From positions 44,398,001 to 44,462,000 of the forward strand of contig NC_092588.1 in NCBI RefSeq assembly GCF_047663525.1: a stretch of DNA of 64,000 nucleotides. Direction: 5' to 3'. Within the stretch, counting starts at the first letter, position 1; each line of letters opens with the position of its first letter. Shown piece by piece: positions 12,001 to 22,800 of this stretch. A model generated the notes under the pieces. It made no database searches. It had not been told where the DNA came from and saw only the letters and a list, made by a program, of their open reading frames with translations. The DNA is from Anas platyrhynchos. Lineage: Eukaryota > Chordata > Aves > Anseriformes > Anatidae. Both the position numbers and the translations under genes were made by a program.

Positions 12001-12309
12001 AGTGGCATGTATGCTTTTAACAAAGGACATTTAAACAGTTATATGTGTGGGACAGATCATTGGCCACACCACCACATGAGAAGATATTTCCAAAGTTTTG
12101 TGGGAGGTCAAATTAAACAATCACAATGTTTTCATCTAGGTGTAGGTTTATAACTAGAGATCAATTCTTATTTGTCTTGTGTTTGTTTCTTCTTTTTCCA
12201 GGTGGTGTTCACAGCTAATGATGCTGGTTATCGACATTACTCCATTGCTACTCTCCTCAGTCCCTTTTCTTACTCAACTACAGCAGTAGTTAGTGAGCCA
12301 GTGGAATAG
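6012..12309 (+). CDS. Second, diverged transthyretin-like gene (complete, four exons, 147 aa)
   Basis: Spliced CDS: 6012-6080, 7886-8016, 10516-10651, 12202-12309 (69+131+136+108 = 444 nt). It predicts a 147-aa secreted TTR-family protein. The signal peptide is [20 protein letters not shown] and the mature chain starts [11 protein letters not shown]. All junctions are GT-AG with phases 0, 2, 0 as in TTR, and there is no stop or frameshift. In human mature numbering Lys15, Leu17, Glu54, Ala108, Leu110, Ser117, Thr119 and Val121 are kept. Changes include Cys10 to His, Met13 to Val, Lys48 to Gln, Thr106 to Ser and Ala109 to Thr in or near the hormone channel, plus Ser85 to Asn and Ser100 to Ala near the RBP contact surface. 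The mature protein has no cysteine. The C-terminus [11 protein letters not shown] is that of a TTR, not a hydroxyisourate hydrolase. Identity to the upstream copy is 58/80 over exons 3-4. Its own promoter and poly(A) signal argue for a working paralog; function is inferred. Confidence 0.92.
6081..7885 (+). other. TTR-like intron 1
   Basis: 1,805-bp phase-0 intron. It contains T- and A-rich tracts at 6129-6145 and 6800-6831. No gene or identifiable repeat was seen; the 122-codon minus-strand open frame at 6159-6527 resembles nothing I know. Confidence 0.85.
7886..8016 (+). CDS. TTR-like exon 2
   Basis: 131 nt, the size of human TTR exon 2 and 9 nt shorter than expected for an avian TTR exon 2. 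It encodes [20 protein letters not shown] through LLNS and two bases of codon 47. It keeps Lys15, Leu17, Val20-Arg21, Trp41 and the strand A-B region. Acceptor CTTCCTACCTGAAG, donor GTAAGT. Confidence 0.93.
8017..10515 (+). other. TTR-like intron 2
   Basis: 2,499-bp phase-2 intron with G-rich runs (8461-8475, 8531-8539), an (AAT)n microsatellite at 8767-8804 and an A tract at 9496-9510. No gene was seen. Confidence 0.85.
8767..8804. repeat. (AAT)n microsatellite
   Basis: Tandem AAT/ATA triplets, about 12 units with one interruption, inside intron 2 of the TTR-like gene. Confidence 0.9.
10516..10651 (+). CDS. TTR-like exon 3
   Basis: 136 nt. It encodes [18 protein letters not shown] through LNPFHQHAD (residues 48-92). 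Glu54, Leu55, Tyr78, Trp79 and His88 are conserved. Acceptor TTGTACAG, donor GTGAGT. 29 of 45 residues equal the upstream TTR copy. Confidence 0.94.
10652..12201 (+). other. TTR-like intron 3
   Basis: 1,550-bp phase-0 intron ending in the strong acceptor TTCTTTTTCCAG, nearly identical to that of the upstream copy. No repeats or genes were recognised. Confidence 0.85.
12202..12309 (+). CDS. TTR-like exon 4 (last coding exon)
   Basis: 108 nt including TAG at 12307-12309. It encodes [20 protein letters not shown] through [11 protein letters not shown]. 29 of 35 residues equal the canonical copy. Ser106 and Thr109 replace Thr106 and Ala109; Ser117 and Thr119 are kept. Confidence 0.95.
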   Translation: MVFTANDAGYRHYSIATLLSPFSYSTTAVVSEPVE

Positions 12310-12516
12310 AAACAGATATTAAGCATGAAAATTTAGATATGTAAATTAAATTTTCCATAAACGGTAAGAGTAAAAACATAGTTTCTGACCGTAGTAACAA
12401 TTTTAGAATTTGCATAGCACCTTTCATACTAAACCACTAACAATAACTGTCAAGTTGTTTATTCCCTTTGTTAACTTTAGGAAGATATATTGACTTTGTT
12501 TTCAATAACTCTGCTG

Positions 12517-12522
12517 AATAAA
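12517..12522 (+). promoter_or_regulatory. Poly(A) signal of TTR-like gene
   Basis: AATAAA 208 bases beyond the TAG, a similar distance to the 159 bases in the upstream copy. Confidence 0.75.
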
Positions 12523-15500
12523 ACTATTCAGAGAAACACAAAGTTTAGAAAAAAACATATTGATTGAAGTCTTCCATGAAGTTAATAAACTACATTCCTT
12601 GCCAACGAAGTGAACAAAACACACTTGAAAGATGTCTCATGGTAATTAAGTGCACAGGAAATGCAAACCACCACCTGCCATTATCTATGTATTTCTGAAG
12701 CCCGCAATGGATGAAGACACATGGAACTCAATGTCCCACATATTAATCAAATAATCTCATCTCCCAATTCTGCTTTTGAAAATATGAAAGCAGAAGCAGC
12801 ATTTGAGTGACAGCAGGGAAGAATAGCACATAAGAATGCTATGTGTACTTAAAAAGTCTCCTTTCCTACTTCTAAATATAGTATAACTAGTAAAACTTCC
12901 AAGAACAGTCCGTATCCAGCATGCAGAAGTATATCTTTCAAACATACTTGAAGATATTTGTGTGTTCTCATAAAACTCAAAGTTCTGCAAATAACTTTGT
13001 CCTCAGTTTAAGTTTTCCTCCCAAAAGACTTGCATACCTCTAACTTTCAGACACTTTTCTTATAACTGTAAGATAAAAAAGAAAAGGTATGAATGAAAAT
13101 TGCAGGTTCCAGAGAAAATCGTGTCTCTCTTTAATGCCAAGAGAAATATTGATGAATCCTATTTCACATTCTTGTAATCCATATATAAGGAAAATTACTC
13201 CTATACAAGAGAAAAGTCATTACGAAATTGAACAAAATAGCAATGCTTTCTTGGAAAAGTATGTAAAAATGCTGAGTCATTTAGCCCAGGAAAACAAAAA
13301 CAAAATCTGAAAGCTTATGAATACCAATAAAGGGAAAACAATCGGTTAGCCTAGGGCTCAATCCCACCACAGCCTGATTTATTTGATGGCCAAACTCCCT
13401 TTCATTTTGTTGTCCTTTTGAGTAATTATGTACAATTATGTACTAGAAAAACGAGCCCTTTGTCTGCAAAGAAATCACAAAAGATACCTTTCCACGGAAC
13501 CTCAGAATAAACAAGCCAACACAATCTTTAGAACATTATATTTCATAAAAGACAATGATAAAAAAGTACAAACATTTTCATGAACAACAACAACAAAAAA
13601 ATATGATAGTACACAGGAAATTCCCAGCATTTGTTTCAGTGCATTTTTCATTAAGCCTAGCTTACATACCTCTACAAATAAAATAATCTTAAGTACACTT
13701 CCTCTTGCTGATAAGCAATGGGTGCTTTTAATATTTTTAAGTAACTGTCTCATTAGTAACTCATTACAACATAGTCATTAGTAAACATAATAGAAAAATA
13801 GACTGGCAAGATCCAAGAAAAAGGACATTTTGCACTTTCTTTTCAATATATTCTCTAGTTTGAAATGGATTTTATATTTTATATTCTCCTATTTAAATTT
13901 AAAATACAGAAATGGGCTTAAGAGTATCATGTATATTGACCAGATTCCAGTGTTAATAGTTTTGTAATATTTTTACTTTTTAATTTGCAAAACTTTCAGA
14001 ATCTTGTAAAAATACTTTCTCTTTCTTCTCCCTCTAACTCCTTGAAGAGAATACATCCTTAATTTGCCTGGTCAGCAAAACCATTAGCGAAAGCCAATGT
14101 GACCGGCTTCTCTCTATGTTTTACAAGAATTATGAAAATACTAAAAGGAATGTGCACAACTCTTAGTTCTGCACCACTTTTTTTTTTTTTTGAAGGCACT
14201 GTCTATGTTAAAATTCACTGAAGAATACTACTGAGTTCAAGCAGGTAGCATACAAACACTATTCTGATGTAATTTAAGATAGTGACTTTTAAAGTTTCCC
14301 AACAAAGTGATCAAAGTTATTTAGAGAGGAGTGTTAGTATTAATATTTCATAATATAACATCCATCACTTTGGGGCATCAAAATGTAAACATTTTAAGAA
14401 CTCAGCTATATGTCATAATCCATTCACATCCTGGTTTAAAATCAAATTTTTCTTAAGACCAGACATGATTAACCACTTGTAGCTGCAAAGTTATATTAGT
14501 TTAGCCACAGCATATGTGTAATATAGTATGTATATATATATGTATCTATACATATATATGCATTAGAATTTTTTCAAAATTGCACATTAATTTCACAGAA
14601 TGCCTAACAAATGGGCACCAAAACATGCTTCAGAAAATGGTAAAGACCTACAGTACCAAAGGATGTTTAATAATCACAATTGTTAAACTGTAAGTGAACT
14701 TGTACTGAAAAACAGATATCACTTCAAAATTATATGAAGGATTAAAAAATTTATTCAACAGTTCTTGAAGAATTGTGTTACTGTTATGAAATAAGACCAA
14801 TTTTATTTTGAAGATGTAGTTGTTCATACATTATATTATCTCTAACCTTATCCATATTCTTCAGAATATTCTGTACACCCAGTTATAGAAAAATATACCA
14901 GGAGGTGATCAAAACACTTAAGCATGCTTCTGAAGGATGTTCTGTTCACTTTATACTTTTTGTTATTTTCATTACATCATTGCTAAATGATGCTATATTA
15001 ACTGGCAGATTTTAGGGTAATTCCCATAAGGTTTAAAATATCCCTTTTCAATTGTTCTCAACTACTTCCATTATATCTTATATTTCTATAAAATATTTGG
15101 GATGTCTACAACTAAGATTGTAACTTTACTTAAAAATGACTAAGGGCAAAATTTGCTGCTGGGACATCAAAGAGATAAAAGATGTTTATGGCAAACAAAT
15201 TCAAATATACACAGCACCACACTATCTGTGGCAGCAACACATAGAAATGAGTTAGCATTCTTTGTCAACGCTATTACAGAACACTCTATGGATAAACAAT
15301 CCTTATTATATACTGCTTTCCATTTTTCATGGGAGCAGGAGTCAGTCTTTGGTTCCTAAAGAGTTGAATAACTGTCACAAACAAAACGGTTTAGGAGATC
15401 TTGGTCAGTATTCTTTGTATTAACATAAAAAATAAATGATTCAGTCCTTTTCCTTAGTATTAACAAGGAATGTAAAAAAAAAAAAAGAAATAGGAAAAGA

Positions 15501-15775
15501 TAATACTTAGAAGTGAGATAGTTATAGGTAGCTTAACATTACAAGCAAACAGAAAATAAGAAGATATGTTTCTTGTTTCAAGCTAAGGAGAGGCTAGTTA
15601 CTCATACATTTAACACCACAAAAATAGAGAAACAGACAGGACCAATCCTTACTGGGACTGTGCAACCTCAATCTCATTCGAAGTCATAGACTTGAGGATA
15701 CTTAGTGCATCATAAAAGCATTCAGCACTGTACCAGAATAGGCCCTTAAATAGCTATATTGATATATTATGGGTG

Positions 15776-15872
15776 GAATTTTAAAAAGCACTTGGGACTG
15801 GCCTACTTTCAGTTCCACTTATGCCATTGTAAGTGGAACAATTTGGCCCACACTGTGCTTCTGAAAATCCCA
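15776..15872. repeat. Nested palindromic element, possibly an old hairpin transposon
   Basis: Outer arms GGAATTTTAAAAAGCAC (15776-15792) and GTGCTTCTGAAAATCCC (15855-15871) are imperfect inverted repeats. An inner perfect 10-bp stem GTTCCACTTA / TAAGTGGAAC (15812-15821, 15830-15839) has an 8-base loop. It resembles the short palindromic repeats scattered in sauropsid genomes; family not identified. Confidence 0.45.
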
Positions 15873-16687
15873 CACAGCAAGCATTAGAACTATGTTTTAT
15901 TATTTTCTTAAGAATCTAACTTTAATATTCTTCCAATGAAGATACATTTTTGGCTCTTCTGATTTTGGAGGAATAAAAGTGCTGTTTACTAGGATTAAAA
16001 AAAAAAAAAAAAATACCAAAATACTGTATGCACCCAGACACATTGTTTTAGGCATTAAAATCCTTGACATTGACACTAGTGGCACACACGGAAACAGTTA
16101 AGAGTTCGTGTAGATCATAATACGCAACAACTGCAACATTTTCCATAATACACATGCAATATGTATATAAATATGATTTAGATGGCAGGCAGGGTATCAT
16201 ATAGTTTTGCTGGCAATAAATAAAATTAAAAGCTTTCTTTCAAGCAGGTTTATATATGAAATTGATTCTTCTATATAGATATGCAGGAGGCCTAGAGCTC
16301 AAAACTAGTATAACAGTTTACAGTCATAGCTGGCCAACAATTAATATTTCCTTCATTTCACATAAGGTATAACCTTTTTTTTAAGCATACTTACATTTTA
16401 CACTTGTTCTTTCATGCTAATAAAAACATTCCAATAGAATTCAAACGAGAACGCACTCAAATACATAGTGAAGCATATTGAGCAATTTAAAAGCAATATA
16501 CACACATTAATTTACATCACATATTTACAAAACACATTTTAAAAAGGAACAAAAGCATTCATTTAAATATGGAGAGGGAGGAGGGAAGAAGGGAGCGATT
16601 TAGTATTTTAAAAAAAAAAAAAAAAAAAAAAACTTGGAAGAAGGATCTGTCTTACTTCCAGTGAAGCTATAAGTCTATTTTCTGCAA

Positions 16688-16813
16688 TTTATTTAGTTGT
16701 GTGGCTATTATAGAGAATATGAAGGAGGAAGGCTTGAACAGTTGTCTCATGCTGTAAACATCTGAGTGGTGGCTGCTGGCTTTTCTTTCAGAACAAAATG
16801 CAATAATTTTATT
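16688..16813 (-). promoter_or_regulatory. B4GALT6: Candidate poly(A) signals for B4GALT6
   Basis: Minus-strand AATAAA at 16808-16813 and 16688-16693, about 200 and 320 bases after the stop codon. Either could end a short 3' UTR, but this gene may use sites farther downstream. Confidence 0.35.
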
Positions 16814-17009
16814 TCTCATCCCAAATATGCATCATATCATCCAATGGTCAAAATCCCTAATTCTAAGCTGCTGTTTGTTGTGAGGGTTTTTTTTGTTGTT
16901 GTTCTTGTTGTTTTTGTTTTGTTTTGTTTTACAATGTCTATACTGTCTATTAGTATCTTCCAGTGTTAAAAGTTTGCTCCAGTAGGGTTGCTTTGTCATT
17001 CCATTTCCA

Positions 17010-17157
17010 TCAATAGTCTCTAACAGGAGCAAGTTCTGGTATGAGATTAACAGTTATATTTTTATACAATCTACTGACAAGTATTTTAGGAGTATATATT
17101 AAATTGTTCAACCCATCAATATACTGACGTTCTCTGGAATACCTCAGAAGTTTATAT
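17010..17157 (-). CDS. B4GALT6: B4GALT6 exon 9 (C-terminus)
   Basis: 148 coding nt, stop TGA at 17012-17010. It encodes the end of Arg334 and [19 protein letters not shown] through LAPVRDY. Acceptor CTCTACAG. Contains the sequon NIT near residue 367. Confidence 0.96.
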
Positions 17158-17482
17158 CTGTAGAGGGAGTTGGAAGAAGAAAACATGAGAAAGATTTGCA
17201 AGAAACCATTCCATTGATGTTAGGCATGACACTGTAACAGTTCATCTTGAAACGCTACATTTTTTAAACCCTGAAAGTACCTCTCAGTCACTTGAAATTA
17301 CTAAATTACCTACCTTAACTTTAAAAGCCACCCACTTTCACCAGGTTTTTTAATACAATTACATACAATACAATTACATTGTATGTACATGTACCTAAGT
17401 TCATCTTAAGACTAGACAACAAGCTGGACAATTTATATATATTCTTCTTGTGGACCCAATTTTTAAAGAACATTCAATTTCT

Positions 17483-17513
<31 letters not shown>

Positions 17514-19845
17514 CTTTTTCCCTATAAAACTCACTATAGAGATAAAAGATCTAGGTGCTTTTGCAGTGTATCACCACACATGCAAAATGTCTGGAATTCA
17601 TTTCATCCTTGAGATAACTGCATTTGCGAACATCCAAATTGGACTTGATTAAAAAGCAGTTTTCCCTCATGGGTTACTAATATATATATTAGTTTCATAT
17701 CACATATTTACTACTGTCTACAGTGCACATCAATTTTCTGCTTTATTCTTAACTGTTAAATAATGATGTTCTTCGCATTACATTACAACAGCAGCTCATC
17801 TGCTGCATTCTGGTTGCTATTCTACTCTAGGGCAATCAACATGTTTTGCATTTTTGTAGCAAAAGAAAGGCACCACAAAACTAAAATTTAGCTTAATATA
17901 ACCAGGAAACAAGAAGACCTGTTTTCTCAGAAAATAATGAAATATGATGGAAGAATCAATCCTTGAGTAGTTCTAAAGTTGGTTTTCACAAAGGAGTCAT
18001 TTTCCTCAGCTGTACTGCTTCCTTTTGCAAAATATTTAAGACTAGTGAAGCCCTCCCAGTGCTAATGCCCAAACTATTAAAGAATAGTAACTTTCTTCAC
18101 CAAAGAGACCAAAGAGAATGACAACAATATCTTTTGACATACAAACCCTATCACTTTCATAATTAAAAAAAAAAATAAAGTATGTTTAAGAAAATACAGA
18201 GTTTAGCCCTAAAGAGGGAGTAACACTTAGAAGCACTGACAGCTCATTTTATGTGCAGAAGATATACATATAAATGAAAAATCTTTACATCTTTAGCTGT
18301 AGTGTTCGATTAGTTTTCAATTTTTCTTACCGTCCTAAAAACTGGACTTCACCTCTGTGATGATGAGGAATGGATTTGTACTTCCCTAAATCTCCCTCTG
18401 GTCTTGTTACATTGTATCCAGCATAATGAACCCTACAGTACAATAAACAAACAGTTTTATAAAGAATATAATAGAATTATAGAATCACTCATGTTGGAAA
18501 AGACCTTCAGGATCATCAAGCCCAATTGTTAAAATATGTTTTTATACGTTACAACAAAAATTAAAATTACACGGTAGATCTCTTAAAGCTAAATCTTTGC
18601 ATTTACTGACATTATCTCCATTAAAAACAAAACTTCTAGCCTAATAACTAATAAAGCTGACAAAACCAATAAAATGGGAAATATAAATTGTTATTTATTT
18701 AGTATTTCCTGCTTTATTGCACAACGGGATAAAAAGAAAAACAATGAAAATAGCAAGGAAAACAAATAACTACTTTAAAACATCTCTATTTTTGAAGTCA
18801 TGCAGAGATCTGTTTTAAGAACTCTACTGGAATGTTTTACAATTGTTTACTGTGTGCAGTTAGTAATACAACAAACATTGCCATCCGTTATCCAATTTGT
18901 GACTATCACTACAGTTACAAATCAAACTATCACTCAGACACTGCTCCTGTGATATTAAAGATTAAATAAATATATGCTTGCTCTACAATCTGTAAAATGC
19001 TGTTCTGTAATGCTAGCAGCAACAGAAATATAAATTAAAATTAAAAAGCAGCATACAGAGGACTAGAGGAATTAGACTAAATATGCTTAATACTGTTATC
19101 TGTTGTTATATCTGTTATTTTGTTAAGAGACCTCTCTCTTAAAAGACTGTTAACTCTCCCCAGGCCAAAAGAGGTGAAGGAAGAATGAATGTCGTACTTA
19201 CTCTTTTACACAGCATTTTCTGATACTACTAAATTGAATTCTTTAGAAATGACAGAATTTGTTCATTTAAAACAAAAAACACCCAATTGCTCTCAAATGG
19301 TGGATATAAGAGAACAATAAGAAAGACATAATAAGCATTGAACACTCACCTGTTCCAAAGATCATCATCTTCTCCACCCCATCCCCAAAAGGCATTAGGA
19401 AATCCATTGATCTTCTTGAATTGTTCCACTGTCAGTCCACTTACCCCACCAAAGAACTCATTGTATGGAAGACTGAAAACAAAAGACAAATTTTGTATTA
19501 TCTGGACTTAAGAAAGTAGCCTTCTCATTGAGCAACACCTTTCACTAAAACATAAAGAACTCTAAATGAAGGACAGATGTGGAATGTATCCATTAAGGGA
19601 AACTGGTTCGCAGATAACAGGCATTAAGTAATACAAATGGAAGTTGAATAAAATATTTGCAGTAGTGTCTCATTTGCATGAAAGGTACTCTTTAGACTGT
19701 AGCTCATGTTAGTATCATCGCATGAAACACGTCTACCACATATTTAAGATGGCTGATTTAGACTCAAAGCTGAAATAACTGTGAAGCAAAGCCTTCAAAC
19801 TATTGTACTTTGACACTATTCAACTGGAAAATTTGCCCTTTATCC

Positions 19846-19884
<39 letters not shown>

Positions 19885-22800
19885 ACAATTAGTAATGCAT
19901 CAATTAATGTATATATTTTTAAATACATCTAAAATCCTGAAAATTTTGACAGCTAATTGGTTGCCAACCTGAAGCACAAACACACAGTTGTGCTTTCAAT
20001 GCATTGCTATTGATCTGTCCAGCAAAACTGCTAGAAAGTTATAAGCTGTTCAAGAATGTTTCTGAGTCTTTAAGAAACAATGTGGATAAAGTGAGTTACT
20101 TACATGTACATGTATTTGTCCAGCTTTGCTGCAAAATGACGTGGCATTTCTCCACACCCATAATAATTACGGTCATTTTCAGGTAAGTGATCTACATCAT
20201 GAAATATAATACAGTCCCAGACAACATCCTTCATAGCCTCCTTGAAGCCAACATTAAAGAGCATTGCACGATTAAAAGGTTGTGTACCTGTCTTCAAACA
20301 CAAAACAAAAAAGAAATTGTAAGAGTCAAGAAGAAAGAGACATAATTTCAACACTATGAGAAATACATCATCCTCCACATTAAAAAAGTATTGGCAAAGA
20401 CGTCTGTTATTCCTCTAGTTAAGCAGAGCAATAGTTCTGATTAACACCAACCACATCAATTCTTATTTTGTGATTTAAAAGTCTAGGCAACCTTCTACCT
20501 TGCACAAAACTTAACAGCACTAGTAACTTACAGCACTAGATCAATACAGCATTATATTACCAGTTAAAGAAATACTGATACAAACTAAAAAGAAATATTT
20601 TGTTTCTTAAAACAGTTGACTGTTTAGTCAAGCTGTAATTGTTATGTTTTCATAACATTTACATATATACATTAATGACAACCATATATAAGAATTTCCA
20701 ATTTCTTAGAAACTTTTATGAAGTTAAATTCAAATTATTTTTATTTCTAGCACAATTTAAATCTCCACATTTCAATTTTGAACAAACAAGACAGTACAAC
20801 TTACAAGACCTTTTGATATAGCAAATGCAATTTAAATGACTTTTTCATGACAATTTAGTTGATCTTTTTATTTGTTTTCTGGTATTTTTCACTTATGTGA
20901 AAATATCATATAAGATAAACCATGAAAAGTAAGTCCAGCAATTTCTTTGGGAGGTTATCTACTACAGCCAACAATAGTGCAAATTCCTCTGTTAATCCGA
21001 ACTATTTTGTTCCTTCACTGTGACTTGCAGACATTTCTGGTTAGCTGTTTTTGTGTTTTATGTTGTTTGGTTGGTTGCTTTTGTTTTTTGTTTTTGTTTT
21101 TCCTACATAATCATTCCTCTCTGTTTATGTAGAGTCTCTTAGTCTCTAGCTGGTACTGGTATTTTTTTAGGATCAACACCACCACTATATTTCATATATA
21201 TTAACTGGATAGCACACACTTTAAAGTTATTGTCTTTGATTGGATTCCAGTGAACATGTGCTGTAAAATGTTTTTGCCTAAACAACCATTCCCAATTCTT
21301 ATCCTTAAAATGTGTATTTGTTGTTGTTGTTGTTGTTTTACCTTGAAAACTTATAGACAACAGATTCAAAGAGGCCATGTTATCACCCATAAAATACCAG
21401 CCTGCATTTGGAAAAAGGCCATAGCGTAATCCTGGAAATGGAGCTGAACTTTCCTTTTTCGCTCAAAGGATTAGAAGAGCAGTGAAACAATTTTTAAATT
21501 TAAATTATAAATCCCAAAGAATCACTTTTCAAATAAGTGTTGTTACCTGTTCAACAACATAGAAGGCAAATTCCAGCCGCTGCTTCTGCAACATAGGTAT
21601 CAGATGCCGGAAAAAAATTGGAAGATGCTCATGGCGATTCCGAAAAGGAATGAGGATTGCCACCTTCAAAAAATTATTTATAGCAAGCTATTATATTAAC
21701 ATTTTTAAATTGTAATGTTTTAATACAAATTAAGTCTTCTGTGGCTTATACAATCTTTTTAATTTTTACTTTAAAATTGGCTCAGTGTTCTACAACATGT
21801 CATTTTCACTGAGAAAGCAGCTTGGAATTTTGCTCAAGTAATTAAAAAAAAAGAAGAAAAAGTTCTTACGTAAAAGTTAAATATGATTTTCCTTTTATGA
21901 TCATTTGTGTTGCATTAAGCAATACAAACATTGGAAAAGTTTATGTCTGCAAGGAAACCATTTCATGCTTTTCTACAAGCTCTAGTGTCTTCCTGAACAC
22001 AGCACAATAGATACAATATAGTATACAAGATGTTATATAAATCTATAGCAGTAAAAGGTTGAATGCTTACAATTGTTAACTACTGTTGAATACAAATAGG
22101 GAAAAAAAAAAAAGGCAAAGAAATATCTCACCTTCCATCGTGGCTTACAGTCTTTTGGTTTCCAGTGTCCTCCTGGTTTAATGTCTAAGTCTTTTGAAAA
22201 TAGCTGCTGAATTTCATCAAAACTAATTTCACTCATGTTGACATCAATAAGGCCTCCTAAATAGAGGAAAATTTTATATTGATTAATTCCAATTAAGATC
22301 TAACTCTGAAAGACTTATCACAGGCAAATAGAATCAGGAAATTTGATTTACATTACAATATAGATTAAAAAAAAAAAAGAGAGAAAAAAAAAAAACACAA
22401 TTCATAGAATCCTTTAGGGTCACGTCCAAGTATCTCTTGAATACCTCCTGGGAAGGAGACTCCACCACTTCCCTGGACAGTTCATTTAAATGCTTGACCA
22501 CCTCCTCTATGAAAAAATTCTTCCTAATATCGAACCCAAACCTCCCCTGGCACAACTGGAGACCATTTCCTTGCATCATATAACCTGTCACCTGAGAAAA
22601 GAGACCTCTCTTTGCACCCTCCTTGCTGCAATTTCCTTTCAGGTAGTTGTAGAGAGCAATGAGGTCTCCCCTCAGTCTCCTCTTCTCCAGACTAAATAAC
22701 CCCAATTCCTCAGTCACTCTTCATAATTCTTGTTTTCTAGTCCTTTCACCAGCTTCATTGCTCTTCTCTGCACACACTGGAGCAACTCACCACACTTCTT

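Larger units (their letters stand above)
12545..17009. other. Convergent intergenic region plus B4GALT6 3' UTR
   Basis: About 4.5 kb between the 3' ends of the TTR-like gene (+) and B4GALT6 (-). The high-coordinate part must be the B4GALT6 3' UTR, whose length cannot be fixed. It is AT-rich, with poly-A/T tracts at 14180-14192, 15475-15486, 15997-16013 and 16610-16632 and an imperfect AT palindrome near 14530-14562. No coding sequence was recognised. Confidence 0.6.

Noticed and set aside
6012..12309. Second TTR copy as a processed or decayed pseudogene
   Set aside because: It has introns, so it is not processed. All splice sites, frames, start and stop are intact and exon lengths equal those of functional TTR.
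6012..12309. Second TTR copy as 5-hydroxyisourate hydrolase
   Set aside because: It has a secretory signal peptide and ends [11 protein letters not shown]; the hydrolase C-terminal YRGS/T-type tetrapeptide and the active-site His/Arg set are not present.
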